Assembly: GCA_963582065.1 (NCBI GenBank)
Contig: CAUZRQ010000015.1
Coordinates: 1-64,000 of the forward strand
Direction of reading: 5' to 3'
Length of the DNA stretch: 64,000 nt
DNA from: UBA8437 sp963582065
GTDB lineage: Bacteria > Planctomycetota > Planctomycetia > Planctomycetales > Planctomycetaceae
The notes under the pieces: model-generated
Databases searched by the model: none
Told to the model about the DNA's origin: nothing
Seen by the model: the letters and a program-made list of their open reading frames with translations, nothing else
In this document: piece by piece, positions 54,001-61,790 of the stretch
Position numbering within the stretch: the stretch's first letter is position 1
Layout: the number at the start of each line of letters is the position of its first letter
Position numbers and translations under genes: made by a program

Positions 54001-54180
54001 CCGTTGATTGCCGTCGGGCCCGTGGCACTTGTAGCAATTGTCGGCCAGGATCGGACGGATGTCCCGGTTGTAGTCCACCTTGCCTGGTCCGTCGGCGAGA
54101 ACACTCGGGCCGACACCAGGTGGAATGACCCACAACAACGCGAGAAGCCACAACCTGACATCTGATGAGTTGGTAGCCAC
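51049..54180 (-). CDS. PSCyt1-DUF1549-DUF1553 planctomycete cytochrome-type protein
   Basis: 1043 residues. GGAGGA (54188-54193) lies 7 bases before the GTG at 54180 and decides the start; an in-frame ATG at 54261 is rejected. A signal peptide is followed by DNCYKCHG, with heme c site C49-x2-C52-H53, in the PSCyt1 domain. Then comes DUF1549 (NPIDAFILARLAQQRL, WLDAARYGDTHGLHLDNE), a second site in GCAVCHEHKFDPIPQQDFY, an insert with a carbohydrate-binding-like WDHRAFWGEDR part, and DUF1553 (HPLTARVTVNRFWQQFFG). It is the longest of the three family members here. Confidence 0.9.
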   Translation of the reverse strand: MATNSSDVRLWLLALLWVIPPGVGPSVLADGPGKVDYNRDIRPILADNCYKCHGPDGNQRQAGFRLDLETVVGLRLESGQTAIKAGSSAKSAVVRRILSADPDERMPPRDSGKKLTSGQIELLKRWIDQGAGWQGHWAFQPPARRTPPTVNRPGWRTNPIDAFILARLAQQRLDPSPEASRETLIRRVTLDLTGLPPTLDEIDRFLSDTRPGAYHRLVDRLLGSVRFGEHAGRIWLDAARYGDTHGLHLDNERSIWPYRDWVVGAFNDNMPFDRFTVEQLAGDLLPKPSVSQLVATGFNRCNVTTSEGGAIADEYRFKYGVDRVETTATVWLGLTMGCAVCHEHKFDPIPQQDFYRFLAYFNSLTERAMDGNALLPPPSVKVPTAIQRSDIQQQQDRIAAARKLIESTLSEIRYTDPGPPAKEHTPKRREVIWIDDDTPPGGRRQASGDGGGWKWVTAPGHPPHSGKRSTLRTAKALGQHFFEDAKPGLQVAEGDTLFAWVRIDPLNPPKEIMLQFHSGNWDHRAFWGEDRIAWGRTKTPSRLRRGDLPQAGEWVRLEVPAADVNLKPGSVIRGWAFTQFGGTVQWDTGGIVTSARQGPRLFASLAAWTAHVRKSAQGVPGNILAAAKVADGKRTPAQIAVLRDHFLVNACRQTAAKFSGSTATVREAETRIAEINKGLASSLIMRDMPKPRPTYVLKRGQYDIPDKTRPVQPGVPSALPPLPKDAPSNRLGMARWLVQPDHPLTARVTVNRFWQQFFGIGLVKTSEDFGAQGEWPSHPRLLDWLATEFVRVEWDIKAFQKLIVTSAAYRQSSRFHSDGHRADPGNRLIWRGPRYRLDAEVLRDTALAVAGQLVEQPGGKGVKPYQPSGLWRAVGYSGSNTVQFVQDHGSNLFRRSLYTFWKRTAAPPTMLTFDAPSREACSVRRARTNTPLQALLLLNDVQFVECARGLAGRLLKDPGTDTQRLTRGFRMVTSRSPTPRESEILVEALATHRREYRDNPKAAKAMLAVGEAPRPQSIDPVEFATWTVLSNLLLNLDEAITKN

Positions 54181-54361
54181 GGCGATATCCTCCGTTCCCA
54201 GCCGGCTCACAGCAAGGTCCTGCCGATCACATCCGGCAAACCGGGAATCTCTTTTTTGCATGGTAAACGATGGCCTTCCCTTCAATAAAGGGCTGTCAGC
54301 GCACGTTACACGATGCCGATGACTAGGGGAGTGGATGGCTGAGACGTGGTGGAGGGATTCG
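54181..54361. other. Divergent intergenic region
   Basis: 181 bases between the leftward cytochrome-type gene and the TonB receptor gene. It holds the GGAGGA ribosome site of the first gene and a short CCCTT/AAGGG stem (54278-54292). No clear promoter is visible. Confidence 0.35.
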
Positions 54362-56512
54362 ATGCGACTCGGGCAGGAGGCCGCGGTTCTGCTGCTGGCT
54401 TTGTATGGGGCAATTGCCCCGGCCGTCGCGACAGCGCAGGAAAAGCCTGCGGTTCTTCCGGAGACCACGGTCCTCGGCAGGCGATCGCCCACCGCATCAA
54501 CCCGCTCCTCGGAGACGAGGTTCGATCGCGCCACTGGCGTCCTCCGTTCGAGCCGTCTGGCTCGGGACGATCCGAGACAGACCTCTGTGATCGACATCGA
54601 GGCATTGCGCCGCCGGCAGCCGCTGGACATGGTCCAGGCTGTCGAGCGTGAAGTCGGAGTTCTCGTGCAACGTACCGGCCAGGGCCAGGCGTCCCCCTTC
54701 CTCCGAGGGCTCACCGGGCCGCAGACGGTTCTCCTGATTGATGGCATCCGGCTCAACAACGGGATCTTCCGTCTCGGACCCAATCAGTACTTCAACACGA
54801 TCGATCCCGGGCAGGTGGATCACATCGAGGTGGTCCGCGGCCCTCAATCCGTGCTGTGGGGATCCGACGCCCTGGGCGGCGTGATCAACGTGGTCACCCG
54901 CCGCGCCGATCGTGTTCTGGACGGAATGCTCGACGACCGCGGTTTCCTGCTGACACAACGATTCCGTTCAGCCGACCTCGCCTCCTACACGCGGATCGGA
55001 TTCGAGGGGCCCGCTGGCGAGGGGGGAGTCTGGGGCGGAGCGAGCTATCTGAACGTCAATGACCTCGATCGAGGTGGAGCCCTCGGTCGTCAACCCCTGA
55101 CCAGCTACAGCCAGTATGCCGGAGATATCCGTTACGACCTGCCGTTGGGACCGGATCGCTCCCTGACGGTCGCACTGGTTCACTTCGAGCAGATGGATGT
55201 GCCGAGATCCGACAAGTTTCCCGGGGAACAAAGATTCTTCGATCCGCAACAACGCAACCTGGCCTACGTCCGGTGGCAGGGATTGCTCGACGACGGTCCG
55301 TTCGATGCCTTTGTCGCCACCCTCAGCTACCAGAGAACCAAGGAGGGATCGCAACGCCGCAGGCCCCCCAGCAGTTCTTTAGAAGACCGCTCGGAGTTTG
55401 ACGTCGACACCGCAGGACTCAGCCTGCTGCTTGCCCGCGATCTCGGCGAATGGGGCAAGCTGAGCGTCGGCGGTGACGGATACCATGACGATGTCGATGC
55501 GGTCAACAATCGCTTTGATCTTGTCGGCGGCGGCTCGGTCCCCGGCAACCCCCAATTTCCACCCGACAGCTACTACTCGCGATTCGGCACGTTCCTGGAA
55601 TGGGAATGGCCGGTTCTTGAGCGTTTGACCATCGTCAGCGGAGTGAGATATTCGTACATCGAGGCCGGTGGAACCGTCGGCGTGTTCGATACTGCTGATC
55701 CCGCTTTCCCCAACATCGAACCCCAGGACACGCCGATTGGGCCCAGCTACCAGGACTGGACCGGTTCGGGGGGACTGGTATTCAAACTGAATCCGCAGTG
55801 GCACGTCACCGGGTCAATCGCCGAAGGGTTCCGGGCCCCTCTTTTGGATGAACTGACCTCCTACTCCGACAATGTCAACGAGGGAGTCGACCTGCCCACC
55901 ACGGGGTTGGGTCCCGAGCACGCTGTCAGCCATGACGTCGGACTTCGCTGGGATCTCGATAGATTTCGCGGACAGGTGTCCTATTACTGGATGGTCATCG
56001 ATGGACTGATCGAGCGAGAACTTGTGGGGACCGATCCGGGTTCGGGCGTGGACTTCTTTCAGCGTCGCAATGTCGCCCGGGCCGAAATCGATGGCGTGGA
56101 ACTCAACGGGTCCTGGACGTTTGATGACGAGTGGATGGCGTACGGGAATTTCTGGTACACGCTCGGCCGCAACCACACCGATTCCGAACCGGTGAGCCGA
56201 ATCCCGCCGGCACAGGGGGTCATCGGCCTGCGTTGGCGGGAATTCGAGGGTGCCGACTGGCTGGATGTTTACTGCTGGCTCGCCGCCCGCCAGGATCGGC
56301 TCAGCAGTCGCGATATCCGCGACTCGCGCATCCCCGACGGTGGGACACCCGGATACAGCATCGTCACGGCCCGCTACGGGTGGCAGATGACGGACAACCA
56401 GGCGGTCATCCTCGGAGTCGAGAACCTCCTGGATCGTCCTTACCGCGTGCACGGATCAGGGGTCGACGGGTCGGGCATTTCCGCCACCGTCGGTTACGAG
56501 TTGCGTCGCTAA
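54362..56512 (+). CDS. TonB-dependent outer-membrane receptor
   Basis: 716 residues from the ATG at 54362 (GGAGGG 5 bases upstream). A signal peptide (AVLLLALYGAIAPAVATAQ) is followed by LPETTVLGR, a TonB-box-like stretch. The plug domain covers about 60-175 (FLRGLTGPQTVLLIDGIRLNN-like core, VEVVRGPQSVLWGSDALGGVINVVT-like end) and a beta-barrel follows, ending in a final strand YELRR. It takes up a large solute, such as a siderophore, cobalamin or oligosaccharide, using TonB energy. The ligand is not evident. Confidence 0.92.
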   Translation: MRLGQEAAVLLLALYGAIAPAVATAQEKPAVLPETTVLGRRSPTASTRSSETRFDRATGVLRSSRLARDDPRQTSVIDIEALRRRQPLDMVQAVEREVGVLVQRTGQGQASPFLRGLTGPQTVLLIDGIRLNNGIFRLGPNQYFNTIDPGQVDHIEVVRGPQSVLWGSDALGGVINVVTRRADRVLDGMLDDRGFLLTQRFRSADLASYTRIGFEGPAGEGGVWGGASYLNVNDLDRGGALGRQPLTSYSQYAGDIRYDLPLGPDRSLTVALVHFEQMDVPRSDKFPGEQRFFDPQQRNLAYVRWQGLLDDGPFDAFVATLSYQRTKEGSQRRRPPSSSLEDRSEFDVDTAGLSLLLARDLGEWGKLSVGGDGYHDDVDAVNNRFDLVGGGSVPGNPQFPPDSYYSRFGTFLEWEWPVLERLTIVSGVRYSYIEAGGTVGVFDTADPAFPNIEPQDTPIGPSYQDWTGSGGLVFKLNPQWHVTGSIAEGFRAPLLDELTSYSDNVNEGVDLPTTGLGPEHAVSHDVGLRWDLDRFRGQVSYYWMVIDGLIERELVGTDPGSGVDFFQRRNVARAEIDGVELNGSWTFDDEWMAYGNFWYTLGRNHTDSEPVSRIPPAQGVIGLRWREFEGADWLDVYCWLAARQDRLSSRDIRDSRIPDGGTPGYSIVTARYGWQMTDNQAVILGVENLLDRPYRVHGSGVDGSGISATVGYELRR

Positions 56513-58323
56513 CTGGACAGTTCCTCGAACCGGGCCACTCTCTCGGCGACCACATCGAGGCTGCGATTCCAGAAGTCGGGCTGTTGCAGGTCGTGTCCGA
56601 AGGAATCGGCCACCGCATCCTCGGTGCAACGGTCACCGGTGGCGAGCAGAAAGCGACGGTACTGCTCGGGAAATTCGCCTTCGCCGCCCTCCCGCGCCAA
56701 CGCATAAAGCCCAAGCGACAAGAGGTAACCGAACGTGTAGGGGAAGTTGTAGAACGGCAGGGAGCTGATGTAGAAGTGCAGCTTCGAGATCCAGAAGGTG
56801 TCGTTCCAGCCGTCATCGCCCAGTGCGCCAAGGTAGGCCTGTTCCTGGGACTCGACCATCAGCTCCGAAAACCGTTCGGCAGACAGTTCGCCCGTTGTCC
56901 GTTCGGCATGAAATCGATCCTCGAACAGGAATCGGGCGTGAATGTTCATCAGGAACCCAACCGAGTCAGAGAGCATCGTATCCAGGATTGCCAGTTTGCC
57001 GGACCGTGCTTCGGTGGCCTCCAGTCGTTCCTCGCCCAGCACAGCCTCGGCGAACGTCGATGCCGTTTCGGCAAGGTTCATCGGGTAATCCTGAAGAAAC
57101 AACGGTTGGTCGCGAAGGACGAAAGAGTGATACGCATGGCCGATCTCGTGAGCGAGAGTGGACATGCTGTCGAGTGTGCCGACGTAGGTCATGAAAATGC
57201 GTGATTGCTGATGTGCGGGAAATCCGGTGCAGAATCCCCCCTGACGCTTTCCGTCGCGATTCTCGGCCTCGATCCAACGATCGACAATCGTCGTTCGGGC
57301 AAATTCGCCGAATTCCGGCGAGAAGCGGCCGAACGAATTGATGATCAGTTCGCAGGCGGTGTCGTAGTCAATGTCGGCCGATTCCGACTGGGTGGTCGGC
57401 AGCGGAGCCTGCAGGTCGTACCAGCAGAGATGGTCGAGTCCAAGGAGACGGGACTTGGACGAGAGATAACCCAGCAGAGTGTCCTTGCGATCGTCGACGG
57501 CGGACCACATTGCTTCGAGCGTCTGTCGCTCCATCCGGTTGAAATGCAACGGGGCCGAAAGATGGTCCTGCAGTCCAAGTCGTCTGTACTTGGTCAGTCG
57601 CGTTCCGGCGATGTGGTTCAGTGCATCTGAACAGGTGTCGGAGACACTCCGCCAGGCCTTCACCGAAGCAAAGTAGTTGTTCTGTCGGACCGTGCGGTCG
57701 GCGGAGTCAAATTGGATCTGACCGGGCGACCGCTCAACCAACTCTCCCTGTTCCATCACACTGATCCGCAGGGCGCCGGAGAGACGATCGTAGAGGCGGC
57801 CCCAGGCATGGAGTCCGTCCACATCGAGTTCGGCCGCAAGGAGTTCCTGGTCACGGGGAAGTCGCAGTGAGGCCAGGGTTCGCTGATCGCTCAGCCAGTA
57901 ACCGATTCGCTCCAGTTCGGGGCTGGCCGCAAGGCATTCGACCAACTGCTCGGGACTGGCTGCCTGAAGACTCAACTGCAGGGCCATGGCAATTCGTGCT
58001 CGTTGTGGGCCCAGTGAAGACAGTTCGGCCTCGAGTCCATGAAGTTGTCGATTGTTGGCATCGGCAGCCGCATGGCAGCCGATGAAGGCGTCCAGTTCGG
58101 TGCCGCGACTGGCGACACCCTCGTACGATTTCAGAAAATCTTCCCATTCGGCCAACACATCGGGATCTGCAGAATTCAGTGCCGGCAGCGAATCGGCTCG
58201 ATCGGCTAGAGCAAGCAGATCGGTGCGATAGGTTTTCAGCAAAGCCGTGAAATCTTCGGTGTCGGGTGAAGGGGCGAGAGATTCGAGATCCCAGGTCTGA
58301 GTGTATGTGGTGGATGACGTCAT
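56509..58323 (-). CDS. M3-family oligoendopeptidase
   Basis: 604 residues from the ATG at 58323, with AGGA 6 bases upstream. The zinc site HEIGH is at about 392-396, followed by AYHSFVL, and the downstream glutamate lies in NLAETASTFAEAVL. The length and the PYTFGYLLSLGLYAL C-terminus fit PepF/oligoendopeptidase F proteins, which cut short peptides in the cytoplasm. Its stop overlaps the TonB receptor stop in CTAA. Confidence 0.92.
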   Translation of the reverse strand: MTSSTTYTQTWDLESLAPSPDTEDFTALLKTYRTDLLALADRADSLPALNSADPDVLAEWEDFLKSYEGVASRGTELDAFIGCHAAADANNRQLHGLEAELSSLGPQRARIAMALQLSLQAASPEQLVECLAASPELERIGYWLSDQRTLASLRLPRDQELLAAELDVDGLHAWGRLYDRLSGALRISVMEQGELVERSPGQIQFDSADRTVRQNNYFASVKAWRSVSDTCSDALNHIAGTRLTKYRRLGLQDHLSAPLHFNRMERQTLEAMWSAVDDRKDTLLGYLSSKSRLLGLDHLCWYDLQAPLPTTQSESADIDYDTACELIINSFGRFSPEFGEFARTTIVDRWIEAENRDGKRQGGFCTGFPAHQQSRIFMTYVGTLDSMSTLAHEIGHAYHSFVLRDQPLFLQDYPMNLAETASTFAEAVLGEERLEATEARSGKLAILDTMLSDSVGFLMNIHARFLFEDRFHAERTTGELSAERFSELMVESQEQAYLGALGDDGWNDTFWISKLHFYISSLPFYNFPYTFGYLLSLGLYALAREGGEGEFPEQYRRFLLATGDRCTEDAVADSFGHDLQQPDFWNRSLDVVAERVARFEELSS

Positions 58324-58433
58324 CGGTTTCCTGCAAATCGTGTCGAAGAGGTGACGAAGAGGACTCTGAGTGTTTCTAGCGGTCCGGTCGCCGCTGCGCC
58401 AAGGCACGCGGTATTTGCCCCGCGGCCAACTAC

Positions 58434-58462
58434 TTGACAGTGCATTCGGCAAACCGCATGAT
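58434..58462 (+). promoter_or_regulatory. Promoter of the anti-anti-sigma gene
   Basis: A perfect TTGACA (58434-58439) is followed after 17 bases by CATGAT (58457-58462). Transcription would start about 50 bases before the ATG at 58517. Confidence 0.6.
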
Positions 58463-58516
58463 TCAAATGAAATGGCGTAGTAGCCGTTCTCGAGCCAACC
58501 AGAAGGGGAGTTTCGC

Positions 58517-58873
58517 ATGGCGGCAAGTCATCGCCGGCTTGATCTTGAGGATGTCGGTGAAGTCACAGTGGCACGATTCATCGACAAGAAAATCCTTGAT
58601 GAAACCAATATCCAGGTCATCGGAAACCAGATGTTTGCGTTGGTCGAGGATGATGGGCGTCGCAAGATCCTGCTGGATTTCAGTAACGTCGAGTACCTCT
58701 CGAGTGCTGCGCTGGGCAAGCTGATTGTCATGGACAAAAAGGTCAAGGCCGCACAGGGGCAACTGAAAATGTGCTCTGTGCGCCCCGACATCCTCGAGGT
58801 CTTCAAGATCACTCGACTCAACAAGCTCTTCGCGATCTTCGATTCTCGAGAACAGGCTCTGGAGGGATTCTGA
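58517..58873 (+). CDS. STAS-domain anti-anti-sigma factor
   Basis: 118 residues with AAGGGGAG 6 bases upstream. The STAS fold spans the whole protein. VEYLSSAALGKLIVMDKK near residue 58 contains S62-S63, at the position phosphorylated in SpoIIAA/RsbV proteins. When unphosphorylated it would bind an anti-sigma kinase and free a sigma factor. The kinase-like gene lies 129 bases downstream, so the two probably form one partner-switching pair. The sigma factor is not in the window. Confidence 0.9.
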   Translation: MAASHRRLDLEDVGEVTVARFIDKKILDETNIQVIGNQMFALVEDDGRRKILLDFSNVEYLSSAALGKLIVMDKKVKAAQGQLKMCSVRPDILEVFKITRLNKLFAIFDSREQALEGF

Positions 58874-59002
58874 CCAGTTGTGGTGCCCGCGGGATCCACT
58901 CCGCGGTCGCGTCCGTAAGATTTCGGCTCACTCGGGTCTTACACCCCGAAACGAATCCAACGGACTTCTCTTCCCCCAGTCGCCTCGCCGGGCAAGCCCT
59001 TG

Positions 59003-59428
59003 ATGACCTCTTCAGCGGACGATTTCACCGTCAAAATTGCCAGCGAAACGTCCCAGGGCCGCGCGGTCCAAGAACGGATCATCGGGCTGCTTGAGACGCG
59101 GGCCTTTCCGGATCGGGACCTCTTCGGAGTCCGCTTGGCGCTGGAGGAGGCGCTGGTCAACGCGATCAAGCACGGTAACGGAATGGACCCGTCAAAAGAG
59201 GTCCACATTGACTGCAGCTTCGATGAGGATCGGGTGACCATCGTCATCCAAGACGAAGGGCCTGGGTTCGACGTGGGGAACGTCCCGGATCCCACCACCG
59301 ATGAGAATCTCGACAAGCCGGGAGGGCGGGGCATCATGCTGATGCGGTCGTTCATGAGCCGCGTCGAGTACAACGATTCGGGAAATCGCCTGTTGCTCGA
59401 AAAGGTCCGCGACGCCGCCGCCGACTGA
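59003..59428 (+). CDS. RsbW-like anti-sigma ATPase/serine kinase
   Basis: 141 residues from the ATG at 59003 (a TTG at 59000 is also in frame). The GHKL fold shows the N-box RLALEEALVNAIKHGNG near residue 48, G1 DEGPGFDVG near 85 and G2 GGRGIML near 107. Such kinases phosphorylate the STAS protein and hold the sigma factor. The pairing with the STAS gene upstream is typical of SpoIIAB/RsbW modules. Confidence 0.9.
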   Translation: MTSSADDFTVKIASETSQGRAVQERIIGLLETRAFPDRDLFGVRLALEEALVNAIKHGNGMDPSKEVHIDCSFDEDRVTIVIQDEGPGFDVGNVPDPTTDENLDKPGGRGIMLMRSFMSRVEYNDSGNRLLLEKVRDAAAD

Positions 59429-59464
59429 AGCCCCGGTCGGTGTGAGAATCCGGCCGAATGACCT

Positions 59465-60502
59465 TCAGGCAGATTTTGCGGTGAACTGCACAATCTGCAG
59501 CTTCCGGTCGACTTGCGCCACGGCTGCCTGGCGTCCGTCGGGAGCCAGGTCGATGGCGCGACCGCCCCCGGAGAGCTTGAACGTGTGGAAGGGCTTTTCA
59601 CTGTCCGGTTTCCAGAACCAAAGCGCCCCGGACGGCGACCCGGAACCGACGAGGAATCCGTCGGGGTGAAAACGGATTCCCCAGGCCATGCCGCCCGAGT
59701 CGACCCGCAGTTTCTTCCGGAATTCCCCTTTCTCCCAATCCATCAGCAGCACCATCGGCTTGTGGGTGCCGGCAAAGGCGTTGGTGACCTCGGTCAAGCC
59801 GGCGACGGCCAGGAACTTGCCGTCGGGACTGAACCGCATGTCCCGGGCGCCACCCATGTCGGCTCGGAACTTCTGGTCGAAGCCCCACATGAACTTCGCC
59901 TCCCATTGCCGGGTCACCTTGCCGGTGGCCAGTTCCCACTCGTTGATCACTCCCATCAGGTCAAACGACGCCAGGCGTTTGCCGTCGGGGTGGAAGACCA
60001 CCGCATAGGGATATCGCTGGTGTCCCTTGAAGACGCGGACGAGTTCCCAGGTCGAGGTGTCCCAGATCTTCAACAGGTTGTCGTTGCCGCAAGAGGCCAG
60101 CAGTCGGCCATCGGGACTGGTTCGCACCCAGCGAACCCAGCCGTCATGGGCCACCAGCATTCGCGCCGGTACGGGTGCGGGATCGCCCAGGGGCCAGATG
60201 CCGATGCGGTCGTCATACCCTCCCGAATACAACCACCGCCCGTCCGGAGAGAAGTCGAACGAACGAACCCAGCTGTTGTGCCCATGCAGGATCGTGCGGG
60301 CCGATTGGGGCCCGGCCAGCGGCCAACGGTAGATGTGGAAGTTCTCGGCAGCGGCGACAACGTAGGTCCCCGTCGGATCGATCCGGCACGTGGTCAGTGG
60401 CACCTCATCAATCGTGAATGTCCGGACAACATGCGTCTTCTTCGGATTGATCGACAACGGCAGATCACGCGGCAGCGCCGGTGGCGGTGGTTGCGGGTTC
60501 AT
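59465..60502 (-). CDS. WD40-repeat protein
   Basis: 345 residues without a signal peptide. At least five WD-type blades are visible, such as HNSWVRSFDFSPDGRWLYSGG and HDGWVRWVRTSPDGRLLAS, each with a GH and DG turn. The propeller is likely a binding platform. Its start overlaps the stop of the DUF1501 gene by four bases, so it is translationally coupled and may be a cytoplasmic partner of the module. No enzyme domain is present. Confidence 0.87.
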   Translation of the reverse strand: MNPQPPPPALPRDLPLSINPKKTHVVRTFTIDEVPLTTCRIDPTGTYVVAAAENFHIYRWPLAGPQSARTILHGHNSWVRSFDFSPDGRWLYSGGYDDRIGIWPLGDPAPVPARMLVAHDGWVRWVRTSPDGRLLASCGNDNLLKIWDTSTWELVRVFKGHQRYPYAVVFHPDGKRLASFDLMGVINEWELATGKVTRQWEAKFMWGFDQKFRADMGGARDMRFSPDGKFLAVAGLTEVTNAFAGTHKPMVLLMDWEKGEFRKKLRVDSGGMAWGIRFHPDGFLVGSGSPSGALWFWKPDSEKPFHTFKLSGGGRAIDLAPDGRQAAVAQVDRKLQIVQFTAKSA

Positions 60503-61755
60503 GCCAGCAGTTCCTGGATCGGCTGCTTCGCCGGATCACCGATCGGGACCGTGCGACCGTCCAGCGTGTGGTAGGCGGTGCTGTCGATCCCGAGAGCCCG
60601 GAAATAGGTGTGGAACAGGTGGCCGCCATCGACCTCCCGTTCGGACACCGCGGTGCCCTGTTTGTTGGTGGCCCCGACGATCGCTCCGGGCACGATTCCC
60701 TGTCCACCCAGTGCAATCGACCAGGCCGTGCCCCAGTGGTCCCGCCCGTAGCGGACGTTGATCTTGGGGGTCCGACCGAATTCCGAGTAAATCATCACCA
60801 ACGTGCTCTCGAGCATCCCCGATGTGTGCAGATCGTCGAGCAGCATGCAGAAGGTCTTGTCGAATTCGCCGAGCTGTTCGAGATGGAAGTTGAAGTTTTC
60901 GGCGTGGGTGTCGTAACCGTGGTGGGTGACCTTGACCACCGTTCCGCCGTTCTCGAGCAACGTCCGGGCCAGCAGGCAGTTGCGTCCGAAGGGGTGACGC
61001 CCGTAACGGTCCAGGTCCTTGCCCGAAGGCTCACCCTCGAAAAGATCGCGGCGGGCCATCAGCTTTTCGGCCATGTCGAACGAGGCGTTGTACGAATCGG
61101 TAAACGTCTTCTGGCCACCGCGGCCCGAGAACCGCTGGTTGAGCCGTTTCAGCAGGTTGCGACTGCGAACCGCGGCGTCTGCGGTGACGGTCTTCGGCCG
61201 AACGAGATTGGCGGGAACCTTGGGACCGGCCAGTTTCAACTGCCCGTACCGGGCATCGAGAAAGGCATTGGTGTAGTCGGTCAGTCCGCGGGTGGTCACA
61301 TGCAGGTAGCCGGGCAGGGGCGCGTTGTCGGGCATCAGGTACTTCGCGGCCACCGAGCCGACATACGGGAACCTGCCGCTGCGGCGTCCCATCTCCATGA
61401 ACAGCCGGCCGTCGTGGTGGCTGTTGGTCTTGAGGTTGATGCCGCGGACGATCGACAGCAGGTGCATCCGCTGGGCGGTGTGAGGCAGCAACTCGCAGAT
61501 GTGCATGCCGGGCACCGACGTGGGAATGGCCCGGAACGGACCGCCATAAAGTGTGCCGGGTTTCGGGTCCCAACTCTCCAGCTGGCTCACGCCCCCCTGC
61601 AGGTAGACCTGGAGCACACGCTTCTGTTTCTTTTCGAGTTGCTCAGAGACGGCCGGCGTCGTCAGGCCGGCCACTCCGGCCGCAGCTCCGGTGGCCATGA
61701 AGCCGCGTCGCGTAAGCGCGTGGTCGATGCGGTGGCATCCGTGATCGCGTTGCAT
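60499..61755 (-). CDS. DUF1501 protein with Tat signal
   Basis: 418 residues. LTRRGFMATGAAAGVAGL from residue 14 is a twin-arginine signal. VYLQGGVSQLESWDPKPGT near residue 50 and YSEFGRTPKINVRYG near 320 mark DUF1501. It is shorter than the other two copies. It lies between a DUF1549 gene (35 bases upstream) and the overlapping WD40 gene, forming the third such module here. Confidence 0.9.
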   Translation of the reverse strand: MQRDHGCHRIDHALTRRGFMATGAAAGVAGLTTPAVSEQLEKKQKRVLQVYLQGGVSQLESWDPKPGTLYGGPFRAIPTSVPGMHICELLPHTAQRMHLLSIVRGINLKTNSHHDGRLFMEMGRRSGRFPYVGSVAAKYLMPDNAPLPGYLHVTTRGLTDYTNAFLDARYGQLKLAGPKVPANLVRPKTVTADAAVRSRNLLKRLNQRFSGRGGQKTFTDSYNASFDMAEKLMARRDLFEGEPSGKDLDRYGRHPFGRNCLLARTLLENGGTVVKVTHHGYDTHAENFNFHLEQLGEFDKTFCMLLDDLHTSGMLESTLVMIYSEFGRTPKINVRYGRDHWGTAWSIALGGQGIVPGAIVGATNKQGTAVSEREVDGGHLFHTYFRALGIDSTAYHTLDGRTVPIGDPAKQPIQELLA

Positions 61756-61790
61756 GGATCGGTCTCTTGAATTCGAGTGTCGGGAGGACG

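Noticed and set aside
52789..54165. Rightward open frame opposite the 51049-54180 cytochrome-type gene
   Set aside because: The leftward frame carries CxxCH and DUF1549/DUF1553 motifs and a strong ribosome site, while this one shows no family.
54278..54292. Short CCCTT/AAGGG hairpin between divergent genes
   Set aside because: Only five base pairs and no T-run; not a terminator.
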